Assembly: GCA_037349315.1 (NCBI GenBank)
Contig: JBAIAC010000007.1
Span: 5,456,001 to 5,520,000, forward strand
Source: Chelydra serpentina
Taxonomy: Eukaryota > Chordata > Testudines > Chelydridae
Direction of reading: 5' to 3'
DNA: 64,000 nucleotides
A program made the position numbers and the translations under genes. This document shows, piece after piece, positions 44,712 through 56,035 of the stretch. The stretch's first letter is position 1, and each line of letters opens with the position of its first letter. The notes under the pieces are model-generated. The model did no database searches. It had not been told where the DNA came from and saw nothing but the letters and a program-made list of their open reading frames with translations.

Positions 44712-44905
44712 ATATGCCTATCTCATAGAACTGGAAGGACCTTGCAAGCTCCTCAAGTCCAGTCCCCTTCCTTCACTAGCAGGACCAAGTACTGTCCCCT
44801 GACAGATTTTTGCCCCAGATCCCTAAATGGCCCCTTCAAGGATTGAACTCACAACCCTGGGTTTAGCAAGCCAATGCTCAAACCACTGAGCTATCCCTCC
44901 CCCCT
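44712..44905 (-). mobile_element. tRNA-derived SINE with CR1-like tail
   Basis: On the minus strand the element opens with ggagggatagctcagtggtt (box A, at about 44883-44900) and has gtgagttcaatcctt (box B, about 44838-44852). It then continues into a 3' part whose plus-strand form is tcatagaactggaaggacc, the CR1-type tail. Such SINEs are thought to be copied by the CR1 enzyme through the shared tail. Length about 190 bp. Confidence 0.85.
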
Positions 44906-45504
44906 CTCAGCCTTTCCCTGCTAACAAAGACTCATGCACTCTGGCCCATTGCCACTTTGGCACCATGGCAAAAAGAGACTTTGCCACGCAGCTAGTTTGC
45001 ACACACTGTTCTTCATGTTAACATGCTACCGCCTTGTTTCACAGCATGCGTCGCTTTAGATAATCTGTCACGCTTCATGGGACTGGCATTTCCAAGTGAG
45101 GCCAGGATGGTCAGCAGCATCAGAGGGCAAAGAGTTAGAGAAATAACTCCCCAGCAATGCTTGGCTTTTTGCTTCTTAAAAATAGCGTCATCTTCAATAA
45201 AGGGATTGCAAAACAGTTTGAGCTGAGGTTTGTCAAAGCTGCAGAAGGGATTTGGCTGACTAATTCCAGTTAAAAAGAAATCTCAGCCTAAAATGTGTAT
45301 ATTAGACATTACTCTTTGTCTATCACCCTACACTGATGAACTAAGATAATAACTGCAGATAGGCCCGAACCTAGACCCACATCTGGACAAGGTGGTGCTC
45401 TGGGGAAATTCAGAGCCAGGCTTTGCAGCTGGGCTTGCTATGTAGCTGCTGAACCAAAGATTTGGATCCACAAATTCACAAGCTCTGGGGCTTAGCCCCA
45501 TCCA
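44906..45504. other. Unique non-coding sequence
   Basis: Nothing recognised. Confidence 0.35.
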
Positions 45505-45539
45505 TAATAATAAATAATAATAATAAATAATAATAAAAT
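45505..45539. repeat. AAT/AATAAT microsatellite
   Basis: About 35 bp of ataataataaataataata-type repeat. Confidence 0.9.
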
Positions 45540-46325
45540 CATTTAACCCTAGTGCCCAGGAAAAATGCACAAGGACTTTTGAAGTCACTTGTGTGCAGTG
45601 GAGTTGTGGGGAGAGGGGGTCAGGGAAAGAAAATAGATCATGCATCTGTGGTTGATGTTTAATTGTAGTTATCACCTGACGGGTTTCAGAGGAGGGACAA
45701 AGTCCTAGTACAATTCTGGGGCGTGGGAAGAAAAGAAAAATTTCCCTGGCTTATGGAGGGGGGTTTGGCTTTGGCAGTAGGTGAAATCTCTGCCTCTCTC
45801 CCTAGTGCAGGGGAGAGCTGAGCTGAAGGAATCTCCAATCCCGCCCCATCCCTTGTACCTGTGGCGCTCAGTTGTGCTGACATGACGTCACAGCTGACTG
45901 GCCTGGACACGGCCCAAAGCAATGCCCCCGAAGGACCTCGTGCAGAAACTCCTGCAGGCTCCCTTCCAAAACACGTGGGCTCTTGTGGGGGTGCTGAGCT
46001 TTCCACTACTGCGTGCCGCCCCGCAGCAGCACCTTCTCCTGTGGCTGCTCTGGAAGGGAGAACATGACCCCCCTGGTTAAGTACAACCATAGCAGCCGGC
46101 CAGGCCCGAGTGCTTCCATCCATAGCGCCAGGTATCCGGGGCTGCACGGATTGCAGCCTCAAAGAAGTGGTAGCAAGAGACGTGGCTCTGCCATTCTCTG
46201 CACCGAGAAGAGAGCTGTGAAGGACCAACAGCACAGGAAGTACTCCTTCACGGACACCCCTGCGCGGCGCTTCCCATGCACTCACAGGGAGTCCAGGGGA
46301 CCATGGCTCCATCACTTTTTACCAG
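45540..46325. other. Unassigned sequence with antisense open frames
   Basis: A 209-residue minus-strand frame (45686-46315) and plus-strand frames overlap here. No domain, ATG context or splice site separates them from GC-rich chance frames. Confidence 0.3.
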
Positions 46326-46500
46326 TCGTAAGGGAGAGCAACGGGGGGGAAGGGGGCAGAGAGGAGTAAGCAGGGGGCAGGGCCTTGGGGTGGCGGCTCA
46401 GGGAAAAGGGGTGGTGTGAGGGCGGGGCCTCAGGAGGAAGAGGCAGTGGAGGGCGGGGCCTTAGGGGGGAGGGACATAATGGGGGGAGGGGTCACGGTTC
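46326..46500. repeat. G-rich degenerate array
   Basis: Variants of ggggcctcaggaggaag and gggcggggcctt recur, as at 2095-2225. It is probably the inner part of a GC-rich transposon. Confidence 0.5.
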
Positions 46501-46689
46501 CAGTGGGTCCCCCACACACACTTTTAGCGAGTTTCTGCCACTCCTGCGTATGGCTCTCAGTCACTGCTGCCCAGGGCAGGATCTTTCCTTTTTTTCTTTC
46601 TCTTTTACAGAACAAGAGAACTCTTTCAAACACCCTTCAGGCTAATCAGCTTCTCTCTTTACCGCTCCCGGAGCGAGGTGGGGCTGGAG

Positions 46690-46880
46690 CAGTCTGAAAG
46701 CCCCTCAATGTCAGACTGTGGAACGGCGTCCCAAGGGAAAGGATTGGAGCTCCAGCACTTGGGGAATCTGAAACATGGCTTGACCAAACACCAGGTAGGC
46801 GATGCACTGTAGGGAACCTGCACTGGCAGGGGTCTGGACTGGATGGCCTAACAGGATCTTTCCATCCTCCGTTTCAATGT
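46690..46880 (+). mobile_element. CR1-like 3' fragment
   Basis: Has cagactgtggaacggcgtcc, ggcttgaccaaacaccaggt and tctggactggatggcctaac. These are the last codons and UTR of an old CR1/L2-like LINE. Confidence 0.7.
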
Positions 46881-47872
46881 GGCTCAGAGAGGAATGAGCA
46901 TGTTTCTATACCTGGTGAAGTAGGGCTGATGTACATGCCATGAAGGGCAAGCTGGCTCTGAAGCATGCTCCGCCCATGCTGTATAGCAGTCAGCATCCTT
47001 CTGCAGCAATCGGATACATAATAAATATAGGCACTGGGGAGAGTTGTGGGCAGCTCAGAAGAAGACAAACCTAGAGAGCAGCTGCACCGTATCTGATGTT
47101 ACTATTGCCTGATCTGCCTGTAGCAATGTAGTTTTGGGTGTCTGGGGCTGGTCAGGCAGCTGCAAATGCCAAAGGAGTTTGTGCCCCCACGAGGCTTTTG
47201 CACTTTTTTCCACTGAGGGGTCCAATATGGCAGCATGGCTGTTTCAGGGCACACGGGGCCACTCAGGAGGAAACTTCTGGCAGGGTGGCAGCTAGAGTAG
47301 GTGAACCTGCCAGATCTTTTCTCCTTTTATGTCTTGATGAGCCTATGAAATGCTGACAAAAATGCTGCACCTGCTGTTGAAGCTATTCAGTGTACTTTGG
47401 GAACGTGTTCAGCGCTCGTTTTGGGAAACAGAGCCACACTGCGGTGGTGGGGCTGCCCTTCTCTTGAGAGGAGGGGAGCCTCTGTCTGTGTGAAACCAAG
47501 GTCACCATCAGATCCTTCATCTCAGGAGCTATGCTGACACCATAAGTTGCCAGGCTAGATTCTCCACTACCATGTGGCCACTTTATACCAGGGCCCTGAC
47601 CTACCATGGCCACAGCTCCTTTCCCACCAGCCTTAGACTGGGGGTGGTACTGAAGCCACTGTGCATGGCTAAGATGGCCTTTGGGCTGCTTTATGCGATA
47701 GTGCGTGCTCCCACATGGACAAGGAAGGGCCCCCATGGCCAGTGCCTTTGCCAAAAGGGTGTCATTGCCCACAGTTGACCTCCCATGATATAGCAGGAAA
47801 CACCCTCCAGACTCCCTGTTAAACCCCACTATTCTTTGACCCATCAATTAAAGGAATAGATCCTATTTCTGC
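46881..47872. other. Unassigned sequence
   Basis: A minus-strand frame of 154 residues at 47383-47847 has no motif that I know. Repeat origin is possible but not shown. Confidence 0.3.
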
Positions 47873-47877
47873 GGGAC

Positions 47878-48547
47878 TGTGACAGGGCCGGACTCACCCG
47901 GCGGTGCCTCCTGCTGGTTTCTCCAGGGAATTAGCTCACCAGCCTCTGGAGCGCCCTCTGCAGGCCAGTGATCCAGCTTGCCCACTCTGGCCCCGTGTCC
48001 CTCCCAGGATCCGGTGCCCTTTTAACTGGGGTGTTGCCTCCTGGCAGTACCCCTAGATCTGGGTCTCCCCTCCCCAGGGGAACCCCCAACCCACTATCCC
48101 CACCTCGCCTCAGTCATAGGCTACTGCCAGTCACCAGCTAGCCCCCGCGCTCTGGGGCAGACTGCAGTATAAGCCACTCATCACCGGCAAGGTTGGGTTG
48201 GACCTGCTGCCTCGGCCTACCCGTGGGTTACCCCCTGCAACTCCTGTACCTAGTGGGCCTAACACTAGGCCGCAGCCTGGGGCTTTCCTAGCCAGAGCTC
48301 CCCAGCTCCTCAGGCCCTTCCCCAGCCCTGCTCTAATCTAGGTACCTGATCAGGTCCCTGCAGCCAAGCCCTTCCCTCTCTAAAGACAGAGAGAGAGTGT
48401 CTTTGCTCTATATAAGGGCCAGCTGGGCCCTGATTAACTGGCCACACCTGTGGCTGCCTTGCTCATCAGCCCAGCTTCTGAGCCTCAGCCCTCTCCCAGG
48501 GCTGTTTCCAGCCCCTCAGGGCAGGAGCGGGTATCCACCCCGCTACA
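47878..48547 (+). mobile_element. Solo LTR C with perfect 5-bp target duplication
   Basis: Begins TGTGACAGGG and ends CCCGCTACA, flanked by gggac at 47873-47877 and 48548-48552. The 670-bp body is C-rich. A TATATAA box is at 48409-48415, placing the RNA start about 100 bases before the 3' end. No AATAAA was seen, and no internal retroviral region is nearby. The short TGTGACA start is shared with LTR A, but the bodies differ. Confidence 0.85.
48409..48415 (+). promoter_or_regulatory. TATA box of solo LTR C
   Basis: tatataa preceded by tttgctc and followed by a G-rich stretch, inside an LTR bounded by target duplications. Confidence 0.6.
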
Positions 48548-48552
48548 GGGAC

Positions 48553-49362
48553 ACACAGAAACCACGTGAAGGGTCTCAGCTGGGCTCTCTGTTGTCAGAC
48601 AACTCAAAGATGATATTTCCAAAGCTATGCAAAATAGCTGCCGACTGGTGTACAAATAAGAGAACACACAGATCCACCATGGGAATTTCAGCTTCATTCA
48701 AAATCCCTGCGGACAGAAAGGAGGCCCTTGTCCTTAGCCAGGTGCAGGCAACAAGTGTCCTTGATAATGACATTATTCACTGCATTCCCCGGGTTTCCCT
48801 GGCTGCACCTCAATCTTTATGATTAAAGGAATCTGCAGGAAAGACAGAACTTTGCTTTTTAAGAGCTCATCTGCGACCATTGCTTAGTCCCCCATTCATA
48901 ATCTTGTGTCGGTATCATTTCAATAACAATAGTCCCCAACCCTCCAGCGTGGCAATAAGTACGGGGGTATCGTTATTACTCACCATTTAAGATGCAGTTA
49001 CAAAATGAGTGATGAGCCCTCTATACCCCAAGCCAACCTAGTGTGAGAACTGCCTCAATGCACCTACTCACACTGGCCCTGCTCCTTCTCCTACTTAACT
49101 ATGGGAGGTTTGCCATTGAATTCAGCAGGGTCAGGATTGAACTTAGACCTATTAACAGTCAGGGGTTTGAGCCATCTTGGGGGCTGGGATGGGAGAGAGT
49201 AATCTCAAAGAAGTCACTCAACTCAAAAGGCTTGAAAGATGCGGTCCTTTCCCTCCGTCATGGCCACACTTTCACCCTGGCTTCTCTCTCCCCATTACAC
49301 TCTAGTAAAGCAAATGACAGAGTCGGCGCTTCAGAAGTAAAAGAGAGTTGCAGGTGCTAAGG
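48553..49362. other. Unique non-coding sequence
   Basis: No recognised features. Confidence 0.35.
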
Positions 49363-49664
49363 TCAGGTCTACACTAGGAGGGGAGGTCGACTTACAATAC
49401 GCAACTTCAACTACGTGAATAGCGTAGCTGAAGTTGGCGTATCGTAGGTCAACTTACCTGGCCGTGAGGACAGCGGCGAGTCGACGGCTGCCACTCCCCC
49501 GTCGACTCCGCTTCCACCTCTCGCTGAGGTGGAGTTCTGGAGTCGACGGGGAGCGCGTTCGGGGATCGATTTATCGCGTCTAGACGAGTCACGATAAATC
49601 GATCCCCGATAGATCGATCACTACCCACTGAACCGGCGGGTAGTGAAGACGTAACCTAAGTATT
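49363..49664. mobile_element. MITE, same family as 35580-35892
   Basis: Has gtcaggtctacactagg at the start, cgcaacttcaactacgtgaa, gcagtcgac-like CpG blocks and cgatttatcgcgtctagacg, and ends ggcgggtagtgaagacgtaa. The outer ends have more changes than in the other copy. Confidence 0.8.
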
Positions 49665-49805
49665 GTTCAGGGCTTAGCTGAAAGGGAATGTGATTGAAGG
49701 ACATCTTGCTGGACTACATTGTGACGTTGCACTCCATATGTTTCATGGAAATATGCTTATGAGTGTGAACATGATGTAACTGGAATATGCTTTGTGCAAA
49801 AGGTC

Positions 49806-50219
49806 TGTCGGAGAAAAACAGAGTTCTTACTCTTTTTTTGGGTGCAGCAAGGCAGATACATTTTATTAACTTAAGCAATTGCACAGAGGGAGAGAGTGCA
49901 CTAGGACACAGGGTTTCCCCCTTCTAGGCAGGTCTCTCTAAAGATAAACAATTAAGGCAAGCATTTATACTTTTTGTTACATACAGTAATGATTAACAGT
50001 TTGTTTATATTATGTTTTGCCCATTCCTGTATTTTTTTACTTTTGTTCTTAAAACATAGCTATTTTAAGGTTGGGTCACGCTGACTCTACTCTGCTGCCC
50101 TTTAACCCGCTTTTGACGTGAGCCCTGCTTCTACAAATCTTGCGTTATTACAGCTAGAGTTAGCCTGACTCTTGCTCATATAAAGGCCTGCATCCAAATT
50201 CCCTTTACCGACTTCAACA
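49806..50219 (-). mobile_element. Solo LTR D nested in LTR E
   Basis: Starts TGTCGGAGAAAAAC and ends CCGACTTCAACA on the plus strand (TG...CA). It is flanked by ggtc at 49802-49805 and 50220-50223. LTR E sequence continues across the junction (caaaaggtc to ctcttgtaagg). On the minus strand a TATAAATG (49962-49969) precedes an AATAAA (49862-49867), so transcription would run leftwards. 414 bp. Confidence 0.75.
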
Positions 50220-50610
50220 GGTCTCTTGTAAGGTATCATAACAAAGGTGATAACCTACTGAATATATTCCTCCTATTTGTATGCATGTATCATTCTTGTA
50301 TCTGAAGCTAGAAATATGAAGTGTAACTCTGAGGTCCTATTGTAATTATGCAAAGTGTGGGCCATTAATGGTGGTTTAGAATCTTGATGGCTCCCATTGA
50401 CTAGGACAACTGGTTGTAAATGGTTTATTTACCAGCAAACCTTCCTGTGTACGTGGGGGCCAACCCAGGAAGAATAGAGACTAGGGGGTCTTATGGTGAC
50501 ATGTGACCATGTCACCTGATAATGAAATCCATCTTAAATCTGGTACTTTTCCATGTAGAAGGAGGGGTGGGGACCCAGAAAGACATAAGATTCCTGCCTT
50601 GTGCCAAAGC

Positions 50611-50617
50611 TATAAAA
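50611..50617 (+). promoter_or_regulatory. TATA box of LTR E
   Basis: tataaaa followed by a G-run, about 300 bp before the AATAAA signal at 50913. This is the usual distance between TATA and poly-A signal for an LTR. Confidence 0.6.
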
Positions 50618-51190
50618 GGGGGTGGAGCAGGACAAAGGGGCAGCCATTCATGAGAAAACCCCTGCTGACCACCTGAGATGTCTGCTGGATCTAACAAAGA
50701 CTGCACCGGGGGAAAGGATTGGGCCCAGACTAGGAAGGAGACTAGTCTGTGAAAGAAGCTTATTAGAACACCTTTGAGGGTGAGATATTACCTGTAATCA
50801 GTTTCTTAATGTATTAGGCTTAGACTTGTGTGTTTTGTTTTATTTTGCTTTGTGACTTACTTTGTTCTGACTGTTATTACTTGAAATCACTTAACTCCTA
50901 CTTTTTATACTTAATAAAATCACTTTTGTTTATTAATAAACCCAGAGTAAGGGATTAATACCTGGAGGAGCAAACAGCTGTGCATATCTCTCTATCAGTG
51001 ATACAGAGGGTGAACAATTCACAAATTTACCTTGTATAAGCTTTATCCAGGGTAAAACGGATTTATTTGGGGTTTGGATCCCATTGGGAACTGGGTGTCT
51101 GGGTGCTGGAGACAAGTAACCTGCTGAGCCTTTTTTAGTTAAAGGCTGCAGCTTTGGGGGCGTGGCCCAGACCCTGGGTCTGTGTTGCAG

Positions 51191-52597
51191 CAGACTATCT
51201 CCACCTCCACAGACGGCAGGACTGAAGGACCCTTTGTTTGGTCTCTGCCACTCTGTTCCCAGCCCTGCAGGTCTCACAAGCTGTAATGGCAAAATGTTGT
51301 TCCCTGCAAGGTACTTGTGTGATCTTGGACTCTGCAATAGATGCGACTCCACACTGCTACTAGAATGGTTTGCAAGAAGATTTCTAGGCAACACATCTCA
51401 GGCACAGACACATTCAGGAGCTGGAAAGGTCAGTCATTCAGCTCTGGGTTTTAGCACAAAAGTTGGCCCAGGCGCTATTCTACCCAGCAAAACCCATCTC
51501 AGTCTGAAGCGGAGCAGATCTGTTTGCCAATGGATCCCTTTACGTCCCCTGCATTGAGATTCCGGAGCAACAGGTCAGTTGTGCTCACTACAGATGGACA
51601 GCAGAGACACCAGAGTTATGAGTCAATCCATAGGAAGAAGCAGGTGGTAAAATAGACTCCTGCTCATGTACAGAAAAGAGGAAAGTCCTGCCAAGCTCGG
51701 ATTCAGTTTGACAACAGGACAGGGCTTTTTTGGTTTTTGGTTTTACTTACATACTCTGATGAGGGGGTCCTGGAGCCTGTTCTCTCCTCAAAGCAGCAAA
51801 GCTTCATTCTTATCAGGCCAAAAAAACCAACCCAGAAAAATCTCTCATCTCTTGGTTGTTTTAGTGTGAGAAAAAAAATGAACCTTCTGGCAGACTGACT
51901 TGGCAGGGAAATGCTTCACCCTGGGGAGTCGATATTGAATCTGAAAGGCACTATTCAGACTCGCTGAGATTTTCTGTAACAGACTTTTTGTGCCGTTGCA
52001 GGGAGCTGGACACTGACAGGTTTATATTATGGAGAAAAATTGCTAGCGATTGCCACAAATGAATTTTTGGCCTGGAAAAAATGGTTATGCAACTTCCTTC
52101 TTAAAGTGAATTGTAATGTGAATGTATGTAAAGGCAAGTAAAATTAACTCTTTGTGGTCTTGGTGATTTTGACTGGTAGGACCTCTAGTCATCAGTATCC
52201 TCATCAGAATGGGTTCATCGAGGCCTGCTTCTCAGTGCACTAGTCATGAGAAGGGAGTCTTAAGACACTGCAGAGGAAGAACATTATTGCAACCTGAGTT
52301 GGGGTGTTCTGAGCCAGACATTCACTTCTTCCATCTACTGTACAGTTTACAAGGTCCATGGGAGTTTGGCTCCTTTGACAATCCCGGCTCATGCCTTTAG
52401 AAAGGGAAATGAGTGTCACAGGACACAGGAATAGGGATAATAAACTTTATACCGCCAGAAGGCTGGTTTGAACCCAGCTCAGACCAGCATTGACCAAAGC
52501 CTCTTACTATTCAATTCCTGTTTTGTCACCCTATGTCAAATGAGCGAGTAGTCTTGCTCCACATCACACAACTAGCCCTAATTTTTGTAACACTATT
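51191..52597. other. Unique non-coding sequence
   Basis: About 1.4 kb. The start might still hold the decayed end of LTR E. No exon or RNA gene recognised. Confidence 0.35.
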
Positions 52598-53650
52598 GCA
52601 AAAAAAGAGAAAAGGGAAAAAAAGCAAACATCATTCTGGGATGTATTAGCAGGAGTGTCGTAAGCAAGATGCAAGAAGTAATTCTTCCACTCTACTCTGC
52701 ACTGATTAGGCCTCAGTTGGAGTATTGTGTCCAGTTCTGGGTGCCACATTTCAGGAAAGATGTGGAGAAACTGGAGAAAGTCCAGAGAAGAGCGACACAA
52801 ATGATTAAAGGTCTAGAAAACATGACCTATGAGGGAAGATTGAAAAAATTGGGTTTGTTCAGTCTGGGAAAGAGACTACTGAGAGGGGACATGATAACAG
52901 TTTTCAAGTATGTAAAAGGTTGTTACAAAGGTTGTTCTCCTTAACCTCTGAGGATAGGACAAGAAACAATGGGCTTAAATTGCAGCAAGGGATCTTTAGG
53001 TTGGACGTTAGGAAAAACGTCCTAACTGTCAGGGTGGTTAAGCACTGGGATAAATTGCCTAGAGAGGTTGTGGAATCTCTGTTATTGGAGATTTTTAAGA
53101 CCAGGTTAGACAAACACCTGTCAGGGATGGTCTAGATCAGGGGTGGCCAACCTGTGGCTCCGGAGCCACATGCGGCTCTTCAGAGGTTAATATGCGGCTC
53201 CTTACTTAGGCACTGATTCCGGGGCTGGAGTTATAGATGCTAACTTTCCAATGTGCTGGGGGGTGCTCACTGCTCAACCCCCTGTTCTGCCCCAAGCCCT
53301 GCCCCCACTCCTCCCCTTCTCCCAAGGCCCCACCCCTTCCCCTGAGCCTGCCATGCCCTCGCTCCTCCCCCCTCCCCCCCATAACCTCCTGTACATATGA
53401 AACAGCTGATTGCGGTGGGCAGGGGGGAGTAGGCACTGAGTGTTGGGGGCTGCCGGCAGGCAGGAGGTGCTGGGGGGGCAGATGGGGCGCTGCTGATGTA
53501 TTATTATGGCTCTTTGGCAATGTACATTGGTAAATTCTGGCTCCTTCTCAGGCTCAGGTTGGCCACCCCTGCTCTAGATAATACTTAGTCCTGCCATGAG
53601 TGCAGGGGACTGGACTAGATGAGCTCTCGAGGTCTCTTCTAGGCTACGAT
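52598..53650 (+). mobile_element. CR1 3' copy split by a MITE
   Basis: The left part (52598-53137) covers the CR1 region from aaagcaaacatcattctggg through gattaggcctcagttggagt to acacctgtcagggatggtct. The right part (from 53580) continues with ttagtcctgccatgagtgca and gactagatgagctctcgagg. Coding pieces keep [20 protein letters not shown] but have a frame break near 52920. It resembles the 3' part of the long CR1 at 16.3-16.9 kb. Confidence 0.93.
53138..53571. mobile_element. hAT-like MITE nested in a CR1
   Basis: The ends CAGGGGTGGCCAACCTG and the inverse CAGGTTGGCCACCCCTG are nearly perfect terminal repeats. The 8-bp target is gtctagat at 53130-53137 and ctctagat at 53572-53579 (seven of eight). 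Beside the left end stands gtggctccggagccacatgc, itself a small palindrome. The 434-bp body is C-rich on the plus strand and non-coding. Confidence 0.93.
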
Positions 53651-53935
53651 GCTTTGATTGTAATTGGCACCTGGTACATAAGGCAGAAATCCTGTCCAGT
53701 GGTTGATGAGGATGGAAAGGGTTAAAACTCTCCCCCTGAGCGTTCTACCTTCAGTGCAAGGATTGCCAGAGAACCCAGCTGGGTAATGATGTATGTGGCT
53801 GAGCTCAGGGGGAGCCACATTCTTTGTCCTGAAGGGGTATAAAAGGAACAAATGTCACAGAATCTTCTACTCCGGGTGATGGTGGACCTGGCAAGAGGGG
53901 AATTCTAGCTGTAAGCAGGACTCTATGTAGTGAAA
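53651..53935 (+). mobile_element. LTR-like fragment with TATA box
   Basis: Contains ggggtataaaaggaac (TATAAAAG at 53838-53845) behind a purine-rich stretch. It looks like the U3/R part of an LTR; borders are not defined. Confidence 0.4.
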
Positions 53936-53939
53936 AGAG

Positions 53940-54530
53940 TCAGGTGAGGCCATTAAAGTGATGTGAACACCTGATGCTAATTAAGGCTCTTCTGAGCACA
54001 TAAAAGGGCTCACTCCAGTCAGGCTGGGAGAGAGCCAAGGGAGAGAAGTGCTGCTGAAGGGCTGGGCAGTGAAGACACCCCCAAGCCATTGGGAAGGGAG
54101 CCCTAAGGTAAGGGTGAAGAAGGGAGAAGCGGGACAGCTGTGGGGAAGTGGCCCAGGGAAAGGTAGCAACTCGGACAGTGAAAGGTCAGCTGCCAACAGC
54201 TGCTACCATTAGGGTCCCTGGGCTGGAACCCGGAGTAGAGGGTGGGCCCGGGTTCCCCCCAACACGCCACTACGAGAAGAAGACAGGCCTCTGGCAGAAC
54301 AGGGGGCTAAACTGGTCTACAATAAGCCCATAGGGGCAACAGAGACTGTGGGAGTTCTCTCACCAACCTCCTGGCTGGCTTATGATGAAAAGGGCTCAGG
54401 AGACTGTAACCCTGGCCCTAGAGAGAGAAGGGCTATGTGGAGGGTCACAGTGAGCCTCTGAGGCTATCATAAACCGCCTAGAAGCACAGGACCCACGGGG
54501 ACAAGGTTGGAGCTCTGCCACAGTAGGTTG
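53940..54530 (+). mobile_element. LTR-type repeat, GAGCACATAAAAGGGCTC region
   Basis: Has gatgctaattaaggctcttc, a TATA-like cataaaagggctcactccag at 53999, then gggctggaacccggagtaga and gcccgggttccccccaacac, ending near gttggagctctgccaca. These words are, to my memory, typical of a frequent turtle LTR. No target duplication was identified. Confidence 0.55.
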
Positions 54531-55594
54531 CTTGCCTGCCTACCTTCCCTTATGGAAGAGGCCTACAGGACTTAGTAGGGAATGATGACCTTTTTATGGG
54601 TGTTTTGAGCCATCCTATAGAATGTAACAGTAAATTATATCCCTGCACTAGAATTCTGTAAGATGGCTTAAAAACCTTAAAGATACGTTATTATTTTCTA
54701 TTAAATCCTATGGGTTTCTAGAGTATTCAAATCGAAATATGGGCTTTGATTCAGGCTCATGAATGGCTAGTTGGTAGCTCTCGAGGCAGAGCAGTACCCA
54801 GGCAAAGCTGTAGAGATGCTCGGTGGGATGGTGATAAAGCACAGACTATTAATCTAATAAGACCAGTATCTATTTAATAGTCATTGAGCAGTCAATATAT
54901 ATTTTTCCATTAGTGATGCTAAATACTGCACTGTAAGCAACATAGGATACTAGATTAGCACGATACTCCTGGAGCAGAGGCATTCTTGATGGGGTTGCTA
55001 AAGCTGTCTTTTGAGCAAGTCCATTATACGACTCCGTCCGTAGTGATGAAATGAACAGCTCCGTCACTTTTGAAGTTATCCTCAGTCTGGCCTTAAAGAG
55101 TAATCTCACTACAACAAAAGCTACTATTAGTCTTAACTTTCCTAGGAGCCCAGACAGCGAAACTCCTACCTGCCCAGTTTGTTGGTTGGCATTTATAAGC
55201 ATAATATTTATCAGCAAGGATGGCTCCAGCTTGAACGGCAGCATAAGCCTGCAATGCAAAATAAGAATGCAGCTGAATTGATTTCAATAATTTAAGAGAC
55301 ATTGTTTTCGTGGTGGAATGGCTCTGGACATCTGGACAAAAAGTTAACTCTCCTTCTTGAATTCTGTCAGTCATCCCAAGCAAGTGTTCAAGAGCGGATC
55401 TCTCCTCTTTTCCGCATAACGTCCACTTTATTAGAGCAGTAAGATTCTAGCCATGGCATTTGAGGGGGCGTTATTGCTCTTGTCAAGTGAAAAAAACTCA
55501 TTGGTCTTTGTCTTCATTCCTCACAGCACATCCAGCAGATGCAACAGCTTTCCAGAAAACATCTCTAAGATCTTTTGTTTAAATATGCAAGCTG
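54531..55594. other. Unassigned sequence with antisense frames
   Basis: Two overlapping minus-strand frames (54870-55259 and 55093-55383, 129 and 96 residues) have balanced, partly hydrophobic composition, for example LQAYAAVQAGAILADKYYAY. I do not recognise them and see no splice sites. A decayed retrocopy is possible; chance is as likely. Confidence 0.3.
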
Positions 55595-55858
55595 AGGGGA
55601 GGTCTACACTGCTGCTTAAGTCGATCTAACTTACATTGCTCAGGGGTGCGAAAAAGACACTCCCTGAGCGACACGAGTTACAGAGACCTCAGCACTGTCC
55701 ATACCGGCGCTATGTCAGTGGGAGACGTTCTCCCGCCTCTCACAGAGGTGGAGTAATTACGCTGACGGGAGAGCGCTCTCCTGTCGGCGCAGGGCGTCTT
55801 CACCAGACGCGCTGCAGCTGCGCCGATGTAGTGCCTCTCGTGTCGACCTGACCTGAGA
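55595..55858. mobile_element. MITE, GGTCTACACT group
   Basis: Begins gaggggaggtctacactgct. It contains ctcaggggtgcgaaaaagac, gagcgacacgagttacagag and a CpG-rich gcgccgatgtagtg, and ends ctcgtgtcgacctgacctga. It is related to, but distinct from, the 35580 copy. Confidence 0.65.
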
Positions 55859-56035
55859 TGCTGAAAAGTACTGGTTAGAGTGTGAGTCAACCTTTTTCCA
55901 GTCTCACACAGAGACTACACCCAGCCAGCGATTACTTTTCCTGACATCTCTCCTTGCATGAACGGTCGGTCGCTAGCTGGACCCGTAGTGGGCTCTCAGG
56001 AGCAGCAATTTTCGACTCGGACTTAGAATACGAAT

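Larger units (their letters stand above)
49720..51190 (+). mobile_element. LTR E, same family as LTR A
   Basis: Begins TGTGACGTTGCACTCC. It shares with LTR A the words gcatgtatcattcttgta, the T-rich gtgttttgttttattttg, a poly-A signal (AATAAA at 50913-50918), gcaaacagctgtgcatat and a terminal cagctttgggg-type stretch. A strong TATAAAAGGGGG lies at 50611. The 3' end is lost or too diverged to place. It is interrupted by another LTR at 49806-50219. No coding region adjoins. Confidence 0.8.

Noticed and set aside
45686..46315. 209-residue minus-strand frame
   Set aside because: No family motif, overlapped by plus-strand frames; judged a chance frame in GC-rich DNA.
47383..47847. 154-residue minus-strand frame
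   Set aside because: No motif or splice context. A transposon origin was considered, but no ends were found.
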